Source: Candidatus Riflebacteria bacterium HGW-Riflebacteria-2
Lineage (GTDB): Bacteria; Muiribacteriota; Ozemobacteria; Ozemobacterales; Ozemobacteraceae
Direction of reading: 5' to 3'
Assembly (NCBI GenBank): GCA_002839435.1
Contig: PGYA01000031.1
Span: 52,889-104,870 of the forward strand
DNA: 51,982 bases
This document shows, piece by piece, positions 45,478-51,982 of the stretch (the stretch's first letter is position 1; the number at the start of each line of letters is the position of its first letter). Below the pieces are notes generated by a model. It searched no databases and was not told the DNA's origin. It worked only from the letters and a program-made list of their open reading frames with translations. The translations under genes and the position numbers were made by a program.

Positions 45478-46839
45478 TCAGCTTAAACTGCGAATTTCTG
45501 TAGAAAGTTGCTGCCGGGCGATCTTTTCGACTTTTTTCAGACGATCGGCATCGAGCAGGGCATCATAGACTGGCCGGTTGTAGGCAAATTCGGGTACGGC
45601 ATAAGCCAGAATAGAAACGGTCATCAGAGGCAGCAGAAGAGTGAACTCGCTGGTCATTTCAAGAATGAGTATGATTCCGGTCAGCGGACTGCGCACAATA
45701 GCTGAAAACATGCCACCCATACCGAGGACGAGAAAGATACTGAGATGGTATTGTCCCGGCTGAAACCAGGCTACTAAGTGATGAAAAACAGCCCCCAGAA
45801 GCATACCGAGCAGAAGCAGCGGAGCAAAAATGCCACCGGGTGCTCCTGTATTGTAGCTCAATATGGTCATGGCAAATCGCGCGAAGAAACAGACGACAAG
45901 TAGCTTGAACGACAATTGGCCGGCAATTATTTCCTCGTTGAGTTCATGCCCCATCCCCAAAAGCTCAGGGAAAAACAGCCCAATAGCAGCAAAAATCAAG
46001 CCCAGAAATACTGCCAGCAAGTAGCGATGTGCGTCAAAAACCTTGAGAGAGCGTAGCAGCATAAGATTGAAAGCCAGGCCGGCAAAACCGACAACTACAC
46101 CAAACAGAAGGCACCACAGTATCAGACTAAGCTCGGGGCGTGAAATCTCCTGAAGAACAAAAATCGGCGCAGCTCCAAAAACCATGCGACACACGATATT
46201 AGCAGTGATGGTGGCAGAAAAGGCAACGACCACGCTGAAACGGTCAAGTCTGTGCTGAAGCTCTTCAAGAACGAACAGCAACCCGGCGAATGGCGCGTTA
46301 AAAGCCGCTGACAAACCTGACCCAGCCCCGGCGCAGATCAAAAGACGGGTTTCTGAAGGATTTACCGAGAAAAATCTTGCAAATAGAGAGCCAACTGCCC
46401 CGCCCATCTGAACCGTCGGACCTTCTCGACCAAGAGCGAGACCTGATCCAATGCCCAGAACTCCGCCAATGAACTTGACTGCCAGAACAGGCAGAGCGCG
46501 AAATTCCGAACCATCTTCCAGCAAACCTTTAATGTGTGGAATACCGCTGCCAGAGGCTTCCGGCGCATACCTCTTAACTATCCAAACCACAAAGCAGATT
46601 ATCAGGACAAAAACAAGGGCCGGCACAAATGCTGCCTGGCCTGTAAAATTATTCAGCAAATAGCATCTCAGAGCCTCTGCCTGTTTGAGTCCCATGCGAA
46701 AAGCGACCGCAACCATGCCCGAAAAAGCACCAACGATTGCGGCTTTAACAGCTAGTTTTCGTCGTTGCAGAAAAGAGCGCTGGTCAGTTCCCCGATAAGG
46801 AATAAAAGGCACTTTTTGTTTTCGCGTTTTGTCAATCAT
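45478..46839 (-). CDS. ClC-family chloride/proton antiporter
   Basis: A 453-residue polytopic protein with the ClC filter motifs: GSGIPHIKG, GREGPTVQMGG (the gating Glu is present), and GAPGGIFAPLLLLG. A Glu in LLFVLEELQHRL corresponds to the internal proton Glu of E. coli ClC, so antiport rather than channel activity is likely. No CBS domain follows. The start is uncertain: ATG 46839 or a TTG ten codons earlier; neither has a good ribosome site. It is separated by 96 bp from the ankyrin gene and may not belong to its operon. Confidence 0.92.
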   Translation of the reverse strand: MIDKTRKQKVPFIPYRGTDQRSFLQRRKLAVKAAIVGAFSGMVAVAFRMGLKQAEALRCYLLNNFTGQAAFVPALVFVLIICFVVWIVKRYAPEASGSGIPHIKGLLEDGSEFRALPVLAVKFIGGVLGIGSGLALGREGPTVQMGGAVGSLFARFFSVNPSETRLLICAGAGSGLSAAFNAPFAGLLFVLEELQHRLDRFSVVVAFSATITANIVCRMVFGAAPIFVLQEISRPELSLILWCLLFGVVVGFAGLAFNLMLLRSLKVFDAHRYLLAVFLGLIFAAIGLFFPELLGMGHELNEEIIAGQLSFKLLVVCFFARFAMTILSYNTGAPGGIFAPLLLLGMLLGAVFHHLVAWFQPGQYHLSIFLVLGMGGMFSAIVRSPLTGIILILEMTSEFTLLLPLMTVSILAYAVPEFAYNRPVYDALLDADRLKKVEKIARQQLSTEIRSLS

Positions 46840-47096
46840 TGCAGTTATTGGGTGCCGGAAGAACGGCAAAAGCTCGAAAGAGAATTTTTTGCAATAGTAT
46901 TATCGGCGCTGTTGCGATAATTTGCAACCAATTACAAGACATTAGCTGATTTCAAACATTCCTTCCGCATAAAAACAGCAGCATAGAAACTCAGACAAAT
47001 GACCTTATGAGAAAAAGCAGGCAATAACCGCAAATCTGACTGTAATGCCCAGCTGCAACTAAATTAAAACGCCACACTTTGCAGCAAGCATAAACA
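46840..47096. other. Intergenic region between ClC and RRM genes
   Basis: An AT-rich stretch of 257 bp with no reading frame that I can support. It should hold the minus-strand ClC promoter, but no clear boxes stand out. The plus-strand promoter of the RRM gene begins right after it. Confidence 0.5.
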
Positions 47097-47125
47097 TTGA
47101 CATTTTATAACACTGGGATTAAAAT
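47097..47125 (+). promoter_or_regulatory. Sigma70-type promoter for the RRM gene
   Basis: TTGACA and TAAAAT are separated by 17 bp, giving a predicted transcript start near 47132 and a leader of about 110 bases. A perfect palindrome ACAGATCTGT (47134-47143) lies at the start site. Confidence 0.7.
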
Positions 47126-47151
47126 AACAATATACAGATCTGTAGGTCTGG

Positions 47152-47209
47152 CGCTGATGAAGAATTTTGTGGAGTGGTTCGGCTTCATCGGCGGCTCTGG
47201 TAAAACCAC
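47152..47209 (+). promoter_or_regulatory. Predicted pseudoknot in the RRM gene leader
   Basis: Stem 1 pairs CGCTGATGAAG (47152-47162) with CTTCATCGGCG (47183-47193), 11 pairs including one G-U. Its 20-base loop contains GTGGTT (47174-47179), which can pair with AACCAC (47204-47209), forming an H-type pseudoknot. It lies within the transcribed leader, just upstream of the RRM ribosome site. No Rfam family comes to mind. Confidence 0.4.
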
Positions 47210-47228
47210 CCTGGATCAATGTTTTTAA
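47157..47228 (+). CDS. Possible 23-residue leader peptide
   Basis: A short frame begins at ATG 47157 (MKNFVEWFGFIGGSGKTTLD, then QCF) and ends in TAA just before the RRM ribosome site. There is no good Shine-Dalgarno, and the start codon falls inside the stem of the predicted pseudoknot, so structure rather than coding may be the conserved feature. Confidence 0.25.
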   Translation: MKNFVEWFGFIGGSGKTTLDQCF

Positions 47229-47240
47229 GGATTTTTTCGA

Positions 47241-47573
47241 ATGAATATCTATGTTGGCAACCTTCCCTACAACGCGACCGAAGAACAGCTCAAAACCATG
47301 TTCGGACAATATGGTGAAGTAACTACTGCAAGTATCATCAAAGATCGTGATACCGGCAGATCAAAGGGCTTCGGTTTTGTTGAAATGACTGACGATTCTT
47401 CTGCTGAAGAAGCGATTCAGGCTCTCAACGAATCAGACATGAACGGCCGCAATATCAAGGTCAATCAGGCACGCCCCAAAGAAAAGCGTGAAAGAAGTGA
47501 TCGTGGCGGAGACCGCGGTGGATATCGTGGTAACGACAGAGGTGACAGAGGCGACAGATATTCGAAATATTGA
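47241..47573 (+). CDS. RRM RNA-binding protein with RGG-like tail
   Basis: A 110-residue single-RRM protein. RNP2 is IYVGNL near the N-terminus and RNP1 is KGFGFVEM in the third strand. The last 30 residues are Arg/Gly/Asp-rich (DRGGDRGGYRGNDRGD), typical of bacterial glycine-rich Rbp proteins that are cold-induced RNA chaperones in cyanobacteria and other groups. AGGA lies 9 bases before the ATG. A promoter, a 110-base structured leader and a tight terminator make it a self-contained unit, and leader-based autoregulation is plausible. Confidence 0.93.
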   Translation: MNIYVGNLPYNATEEQLKTMFGQYGEVTTASIIKDRDTGRSKGFGFVEMTDDSSAEEAIQALNESDMNGRNIKVNQARPKEKRERSDRGGDRGGYRGNDRGDRGDRYSKY

Positions 47574-47597
47574 TTCAACCTTTTAATAAACAATAAT

Positions 47598-47627
47598 AAA
47601 AGCTGCTGCTCGTCAGCAGCTTTTTTT
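47598..47627 (+). terminator. Intrinsic terminator after the RRM gene
   Basis: An 11-bp stem (AAAAGCTGCTG / CAGCAGCTTTT, loop CTCGT) that runs into seven T residues. Confidence 0.9.
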
Positions 47628-47684
47628 ATTTGTCGCAAACCTGCCGATAAGTCCTTTTTATAGTCTGAAAAAGTAGCATAAGCC

Positions 47685-48131
47685 TTATTTTAGCTGATAA
47701 ATCATCTCGAAGTGGGCTATGCCTGCCTCGTAAAATTCTTCGCCGACTTTCTCAAAGCCGAAACGTGCGTAAAGTTCTACCACTGCTGTCTGCGCATGGA
47801 TCAATACCCGGCTGAAACAGCCACTTTTTTTCACCTCTTCGAGCAGGGTTGCAATAAGCACCTGCCCAAGATGGAGCCCTCTATATTCGCGCAAAACAGC
47901 CACTCTACCCAGTCGCGCCGTATCAGTCTGCTTGGGGTCGGCAAAAACACGACCGGTGCCGACCGGTAGACCATCGGCAAGCAACAGAACATGCGTCGCC
48001 CGTTCGTCGAATTCATCGCGTTCAAGATCTGGCGGCACATTTTGTTCAAGAACAAAAACTTTCTCTCTGATTTCCATGGCCAGCGCAAAATCGCGGTCAC
48101 ACCCTTTACATGTCCTGATTTCAATATCCAT
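47685..48131 (-). CDS. GNAT-family N-acetyltransferase (ElaA-like)
   Basis: A 148-residue acetyltransferase. The N-terminal part IREKVFVLEQNVPPDLERDEFD is typical of the subgroup with ElaA and related proteins. Acetyl-CoA binding is shown by LGRVAVLREYRGLHLGQVLI, and the C-terminal VVELYARFGFEKVGEEFYEAGI completes the fold. I start at ATG 48131, which has GGAAGG 9 bases upstream, rather than at ATG 48155. The substrate is unknown. It is divergent from the leader-domain protein gene, with 136 bp between them. Confidence 0.88.
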   Translation of the reverse strand: MDIEIRTCKGCDRDFALAMEIREKVFVLEQNVPPDLERDEFDERATHVLLLADGLPVGTGRVFADPKQTDTARLGRVAVLREYRGLHLGQVLIATLLEEVKKSGCFSRVLIHAQTAVVELYARFGFEKVGEEFYEAGIAHFEMIYQLK

Positions 48132-48209
48132 AAGCGATGCCTTCCTTCTGACCATTATAACTAAAACAGGGTAGCCGTGCCAGTCATCATAAAAACAGGT
48201 GCTGCCCGC

Positions 48210-48240
48210 TTTTGCACAACAAGTGCAAAAATGTTACAAT
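48210..48240 (+). promoter_or_regulatory. Promoter with palindromic operator before the leader-protein/radical SAM operon
   Basis: TTGCAC (48212-48217) and TACAAT (48235-48240) are separated by exactly 17 bp. The -35 box lies in a perfect palindrome, TTTTGCAC-AACAA-GTGCAAAA (48210-48230), whose right arm fills the spacer. A repressor bound here would block the polymerase. The start codon is about 28 bp past the -10 box. Confidence 0.65.
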
Positions 48241-48267
48241 GTTTCTATTCTACCGGGAGGGATCAAT

Positions 48268-49293
48268 ATGGCAGACCGCAAAATTCGCATGGCGACCTCA
48301 GATAACGACTCAGAGCAGGGGCACACCATAGTTGGCGGCAGGCCACAGGCTCCGCGCAGCATGCGCGCTGATATTCCGCGCGGCCTCGAAATACTGGTCA
48401 AACGAGCAGCCATCGACGCCACTTTCAAATCTGCACTGCTGGAAAAGCGCGAAAAAATAGCCGATGAACTCCAGATCCCTCTCGATGCAAGCGAAAAAGC
48501 CATGCTTGCCTGCATCCCCGGAGAACAGCTCGAAAAAATGATTAAGGCAACCGAAGTGCCGCCGGCACAGCACAAGTTGCTGGCCAGAGGCACTGCAGCA
48601 GCCATGCTGGCGCTGCTTGCCCAGCTGACCTTTGCTCCGGTACCCGGTCGCGCCGAGGCGCCGCCCAAGATAAATCTGAGACCAGCAACCAGTCGTTCAG
48701 AAAACGACGAATATGCAGTCGTTAAAGGCATCAGACCCGACCTGGAGAACGAAGATCATCTGGCTGACCGCGGCGCCCGCCCTGATTTTCCAGGCCCGGT
48801 GCTGACTGATGATGATGACATTATTTTTACGGACACAGATCCTGACGGGATAGAGAGCACCGAACCGACGGCGCCTGAGTTTGCTAAAGTCGTGAACGTC
48901 TCGATAACCGGCAAAAAGCTGCGCGACGCAATTAAAGCAATAGAAGAAGACACCGGGCTGACAATAATTGTAAGTGGAATAGAAGAGAGACTGGCAGACT
49001 ACGTTGTCGAAAGCGACATCAATGGACTGCCCGTGAAGATGGCGATTGAAACCATCTGTCTCGAAACTTCAAGCGAAGCCTGCGAATTTGATATTATCTG
49101 GCAGAATGATCCGCCATCTGCTGTAATCAACTTTCAGGAAATCCTGGAGACACCCACGACAGATAACGACCTCAACGGAGTTTTGCCCGCGGTAAAACCG
49201 GCCCCAACCAAAGACGATTCGGCGATTATTCGTGGTATACGCTCCGATTTTCCTGAAATCAGACAGCTTGACGACAAGGATAAAAATAAATGA
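48268..49293 (+). CDS. NHLP/Os1348-like leader domain protein with exported STN-like domain (protein A)
   Basis: A 341-residue protein. Residues 38-97 resemble the Os1348/NHLP-type leader of RiPP precursors (LEILVKRAAIDATFKSALLE) and align without gaps with the N-terminus of the protein encoded at 50791. Residues 105-131 look like an internal signal peptide (LLARGTAAAMLALLAQL, then a PGRAEA cleavage-like end). Three copies of a Gly-Ile/Ala-Arg-Pro/Ser-Asp-Phe/Leu motif follow at residues 154-159, 169-174 and 323-328. Residues about 206-285 look like a secretin STN domain with AIETIC. Start ATG 48268: GGGAGG 7 bases upstream. Its stop overlaps the radical SAM gene by 4 bp. I infer that it is a substrate or recognition partner of that enzyme. 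Function unproven. Confidence 0.7.
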   Translation: MADRKIRMATSDNDSEQGHTIVGGRPQAPRSMRADIPRGLEILVKRAAIDATFKSALLEKREKIADELQIPLDASEKAMLACIPGEQLEKMIKATEVPPAQHKLLARGTAAAMLALLAQLTFAPVPGRAEAPPKINLRPATSRSENDEYAVVKGIRPDLENEDHLADRGARPDFPGPVLTDDDDIIFTDTDPDGIESTEPTAPEFAKVVNVSITGKKLRDAIKAIEEDTGLTIIVSGIEERLADYVVESDINGLPVKMAIETICLETSSEACEFDIIWQNDPPSAVINFQEILETPTTDNDLNGVLPAVKPAPTKDDSAIIRGIRSDFPEIRQLDDKDKNK

Positions 49294-50783
49294 CCGGCCA
49301 GACACTGTCCAACCAGGCCGATATCACGCTGTTAAACCTTAATCTGCTATATGTGCGATACCTCGACACGGTCGATCGCGAGCTGCATGTGCCACTCGGC
49401 TGTCTTTACCTGACCCGGGCAATCGAAGATGCCGGCTTCAGGGTAGACTTTCGCGATTACCAGCTCAACGAGTTTTCAGAACCTTTCGAAGTTGACCGCA
49501 TAATCGAATTCTTAGGGGAAACGGCCGATATCGTCGGTTTTTCATGCATGGCCAACCTGCTGCCATTTACGCTGCTCGCAATGCGCGAATTCAAAAAGCG
49601 CAATCCCGACAAATTTCTAATCCTTGGCGGGGTCGGCCCGAAATCGGTCGAAGAAAAAATTATGCATCGCTTCGACTGGATCGACTGTATAGCTGTCGGC
49701 GAAGGCGAAATAACCGGCCCTGAACTGGTTAAAACAGTCAAAAACGGCGGCAACCTTTTTCGGGTAAATGGCCTCTATCTCCGCACGACCAGTGGCGAAA
49801 TCGTCAGAACCCCAGAGCGCGAACGCATACAGGACCTTGATTCTCAGCCTTTTCCAGCCTTTAACAAGGTCGATCTGAGCCGTTATCAGGGCTATGGTAT
49901 TCTTTCTTCGCGCGGTTGCCCCTACCCCTGCACCTTCTGTTCGGTTGCCCCGGTCTGGGATCACAAATCAACCTTCCGCTCCAACGCTTCTATCATTGAA
50001 GAAATGAAAATGCTGCACGAGAGTGCCGGCGTTAAAATGTTTCTGTTTCAGGACGAATTTTTCGTCAGTACAAAGCATCGTGTCATGGACTTCTGTGAAC
50101 AGCTCAAGGCCTCAGGCCTCGAGATTTACTGGAAAGCCTTCGGCCGTGTCGATCTGACCGACTGCGAAATGATGCAGGCCATGGCCGGATGCGGCTGTGT
50201 TGAGCTGCGCTTTGGCATCGAAAGCGGCAGTGACCGCGTTCTTCAGATGGTCAAAAAGGGGTTCTCGGCGGGAAACGCCGTTGAGATAGTCAGCGCCGCG
50301 CAAAAAATCTTTCCGCGTGTAGACGCCTTCTATGTCTGGGGATTTCCCTTTGAAACCATCGAAGACTTTTATCAAAGCGTATTTCAGATGGTCATGTTCA
50401 GAATGATGGGGGTACGCATTCTGCCGTCGCTGCTCTGTCTGCTGCCACAGACCGAACTTTTCATGGAATATCAGCACCTGTATCCACTCGATTTCAGCCC
50501 TGAGCTTTTTCCTGAATACATGATAACCGGGCACGAAATAAGCGCTTCCGGCAAGTTCAAAATCGCCGACGGGCATTACGATAAATACAGTTTCATCAAG
50601 GAAAACCCTGATATCTTCCCGGGGTTCTTTCATATGGATCTGCAAAACAATATTCTGCCAAAGCTGGCCATCATGCGCAAATTTGGCTTTTACCCACTCG
50701 AAACTGAACAGACCGGCACCGATTCCTGCGGCGCCCATTCCCCCAAACAGGCGGCCCAGGACATAGCAACCCGCAGCGCCTGA
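49290..50783 (+). CDS. Cobalamin-binding radical SAM enzyme
   Basis: A 497-residue class B radical SAM protein. Residues about 10-165 form a B12-binding Rossmann domain (LGCLYLTRAIEDAGFRVDFRD, ADIVGFSCM, LILGGVGPKSVEE, AVGEGE). The Fe-S cluster motif is RGCPYPCTFC (CxxxCxxC), followed by the barrel (MFLFQDEFFVS, ELRFGIESGSDRVLQMVKKG). The C-terminal 130 residues are family-specific. Such enzymes methylate or rearrange unactivated carbons, and some modify RiPP precursors or membrane lipids. The ATG lies in the ATGA overlap with protein A, so translation is coupled. It ends 7 bp from the convergent gene of protein B. The substrate is inferred, not shown. Confidence 0.9.
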   Translation: MTGQTLSNQADITLLNLNLLYVRYLDTVDRELHVPLGCLYLTRAIEDAGFRVDFRDYQLNEFSEPFEVDRIIEFLGETADIVGFSCMANLLPFTLLAMREFKKRNPDKFLILGGVGPKSVEEKIMHRFDWIDCIAVGEGEITGPELVKTVKNGGNLFRVNGLYLRTTSGEIVRTPERERIQDLDSQPFPAFNKVDLSRYQGYGILSSRGCPYPCTFCSVAPVWDHKSTFRSNASIIEEMKMLHESAGVKMFLFQDEFFVSTKHRVMDFCEQLKASGLEIYWKAFGRVDLTDCEMMQAMAGCGCVELRFGIESGSDRVLQMVKKGFSAGNAVEIVSAAQKIFPRVDAFYVWGFPFETIEDFYQSVFQMVMFRMMGVRILPSLLCLLPQTELFMEYQHLYPLDFSPELFPEYMITGHEISASGKFKIADGHYDKYSFIKENPDIFPGFFHMDLQNNILPKLAIMRKFGFYPLETEQTGTDSCGAHSPKQAAQDIATRSA

Positions 50784-50790
50784 CCTTTTT

Positions 50791-51618
50791 TCAGTGCGGA
50801 ATTACCTCAGAGACCTGCTCGTCAACCGAAGCTTCACCGTCAAAGCGCACGAGAGTTTCAACATCTTCATCGGCTGATCGGCGCAGACAAAGGGTCTGTT
50901 CGCGCAACTCAAGCATTATTTTGCTGCCTTCGCCGGCTTTCATAAAGTCCTGTGGACTGGCGGCCATATAGGGGCCTTTCCAAAGGCGCCTGAACATTTC
51001 AAGCGCTTCTTCTCTGCTGCCTGCGGCAGGAAACAGATCCGAAGCGTCTATCTCGCGATTTACCAGAATATTGGTCTCAGCTGTATTGCCAAAGTATTTT
51101 TCGTTGGCCTTCGCCAAAGCTTCTGGTGAATAGGGCGGACCTCCTGGAATGGGAAAACTACCGACATCCTTGCGAAAAGCCAGCAGCGCAACAGCGAGAG
51201 GCGATTTATCTACGCGTTTTGCCATCTTTGCATCTGCCTCAGGCCCAGCTAGAGCTGGCTTAACCGGCTTTGGCCTCGTATATGAACTGTCGTCGAAATC
51301 GGGCAAAATACCAGTTACAATAACCATTTGATCCTGATGAAACGCTACGCCGATGGCTATCGCGGTGGCTGCTGCTACTACCGTTGCAGTCAGCGCGGCT
51401 TTGGCGAGAAGACTGCGTTCGCCAGCAGAAACCGGCGTCACGCTGATCATCTGGCGCAACTGTGCTTCTGGCATAGTATCGAGCATCGCTTTTTCGTCGG
51501 CATCGAGTTCAAGCTCATGCCCGGCCAGGGATCTGCTGCGATCCTTCAGCAGCTTTTCACGAAAATCTGCGTCAACTGACGCCTTTTTCAGAATTATTTC
51601 AAGATTTCTTGCTGGCAT
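50791..51618 (-). CDS. NHLP/Os1348-like leader domain protein with pseudopilin-G-like domain (protein B)
   Basis: A 275-residue protein. Residues 5-72 (NLEIILKKASVDADFREKLL onward) align with the leader-like domain of protein A. A TM segment follows at 73-93 (KAALTATVVAAATAIAIGVA), then the motif GILPDF at residues 103-108. From about 146 the sequence resembles the C-terminal part of type II secretion pseudopilin G: LAVALLAFRKDVGSFPIPGG and, about residues 213-225, LWKGPYMAASPQDF. The ATG at 51618 has GGAGAG 6 bases upstream and a promoter at 51649-51677. It is convergent with the radical SAM gene. The fusion of a RiPP-type leader, membrane anchor and pseudopilin-like domain is unusual. Confidence 0.7.
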   Translation of the reverse strand: MPARNLEIILKKASVDADFREKLLKDRSRSLAGHELELDADEKAMLDTMPEAQLRQMISVTPVSAGERSLLAKAALTATVVAAATAIAIGVAFHQDQMVIVTGILPDFDDSSYTRPKPVKPALAGPEADAKMAKRVDKSPLAVALLAFRKDVGSFPIPGGPPYSPEALAKANEKYFGNTAETNILVNREIDASDLFPAAGSREEALEMFRRLWKGPYMAASPQDFMKAGEGSKIMLELREQTLCLRRSADEDVETLVRFDGEASVDEQVSEVIPH

Positions 51619-51648
51619 ATAGATCTCTCCTCTCAAATCGTCTAACTT

Positions 51649-51677
51649 ATTATAACCAAAATCCAGCCAGCTGCCAG
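51649..51677 (-). promoter_or_regulatory. Promoter for protein B gene
   Basis: On the minus strand CTGGCA and consensus TATAAT are separated by 17 bp, about 30 bp before the ATG. The palindrome found before protein A is not repeated here. Confidence 0.5.
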
Positions 51678-51735
51678 CACAAAATCCTCTGTAACTTAAT
51701 CGAGAAACAGAAGATTCCGTGAGATTAGTTGGCTA

Positions 51736-51883
51736 GTCCTCTGTCAAGATTGAATATGGGTATGATCTGTCATTACGAGGAGGGCGCCAGCCCGACGAAG
51801 CAATCTCACTGACAGAAGGATTGCTTCGTCGCTACGCTCCTCGCAATGACAAATTTTATGCATGTTTTCAACTTTGACAGACC
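51736..51883 (-). mobile_element. MITE-like inverted-repeat element, copy B
   Basis: A 148-bp relative of copy A in the opposite orientation. Ends are GTCCTCTGTCAAGATTGAAT and, from the other side, GGTCTGTCAAAGTTGAAA, with CTAG next to each end (a palindromic target duplication or part of the end). The core hairpin with GAAGCAATC is conserved, with small differences including an extra GGCGCCAGC segment. It lies upstream of the protein B promoter. No coding capacity. Confidence 0.78.
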
Positions 51884-51884
51884 A

Positions 51885-51982
51885 CTAGTGCTTTGTCAAA
51901 GTTGAATTTATAGATAAATTGAAGATAAACAGGCACTGTTAAAAACCACACTAAGGGCGCAGGCAGGCATACCATAAGCGTA
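51885..51982 (+). mobile_element. Partial third copy or end of the MITE-like element (runs off window)
   Basis: Directly after copy B, CTAGTGCTTTGTCAAAGTTG begins another element end in the orientation of copy A, sharing the CTAG. The following 75 bp do not resemble the hairpin core, so this is either a degenerate copy or the end of a larger, perhaps autonomous, element that continues outside the window. Confidence 0.5.

Noticed and set aside
1..51982. CRISPR arrays, tRNA, rRNA, restriction-modification or toxin-antitoxin loci
   Set aside because: I scanned both strands and saw no regularly spaced repeats with unique spacers, no cloverleaf with a CCA-type end and no matching protein motifs.

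Overview
The window carries an ordinary-looking bacterial chromosome segment: about 40 protein genes on both strands, tightly packed, with Shine-Dalgarno sites of the GGAGG type and sigma70-like promoters. Signal peptides, a lipoprotein and secretin-type domains suggest a diderm bacterium. HEAT, TPR and ankyrin proteins, a B12-dependent radical SAM enzyme with leader-like partners, and many lineage-specific secreted proteins suggest an uncultivated lineage. Candidatus Riflebacteria/Ozemobacteria is my guess, from gene style only and with low confidence. I saw no tRNA, rRNA, CRISPR array, phage or transposase gene.

Layout. 1-7.5 kb: two secreted or lipid-anchored proteins, a histidine kinase/response regulator pair, a truncated secretin-like protein, a miniature repeat element, an exported zinc-ribbon protein and a secreted repeat protein behind a promoter with four phased TTAA boxes. 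7.5-14.6 kb: a large SNF2 ATPase and a complete FecCD-type importer (ATPase, permease, binding protein). 14.7-20.6 kb: two tandem giant HEAT-repeat/transmembrane/coiled-coil paralogs. 20.9-27.3 kb: PsiE-like protein, ArnT-like glycosyltransferase, a 53-residue protein, M48 protease, DUF2339 membrane protein and a TerB-like protein. 27.7-35.7 kb: secreted alpha-amylase, sirtuin, two small secreted proteins, GNAT, cyclic-nucleotide-binding protein, membrane protein, pseudouridine synthase and EVE-domain protein. 35.8-43.6 kb: a trehalose operon treY-treZ-treS/maltokinase. 43.5-48.1 kb: rhomboid protease with zinc ribbons, ankyrin protein, ClC antiporter, RRM protein with a probable structured leader, and a GNAT.

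48.2-51.6 kb is the most unusual part. A cobalamin-binding radical SAM enzyme is translationally coupled to, and flanked by, two homologous proteins. Each starts with an NHLP/Os1348-like RiPP leader domain, continues through an internal signal-like or membrane segment, and ends in an exported domain (secretin STN-like in one, pseudopilin-G-like in the other). Both carry a G-I-x-P-D-F type motif, three copies in the first and one in the second. The first gene has a strong promoter with a perfect palindromic operator over its -35 box. I propose a peptide or protein modification system acting on membrane-tethered, secretion-system-like substrates.

The window also holds two full copies and one partial copy of a roughly 140-bp non-autonomous inverted-repeat element (near 5.1 kb and at 51.7-52 kb). 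Carbohydrate genes (amylase, TreY/TreZ/TreS-Mak) together could interconvert alpha-glucans, maltose and trehalose. The FecCD-type importer could supply iron chelate or cobalamin, the latter being needed by the radical SAM enzyme; its substrate cannot be read from sequence.
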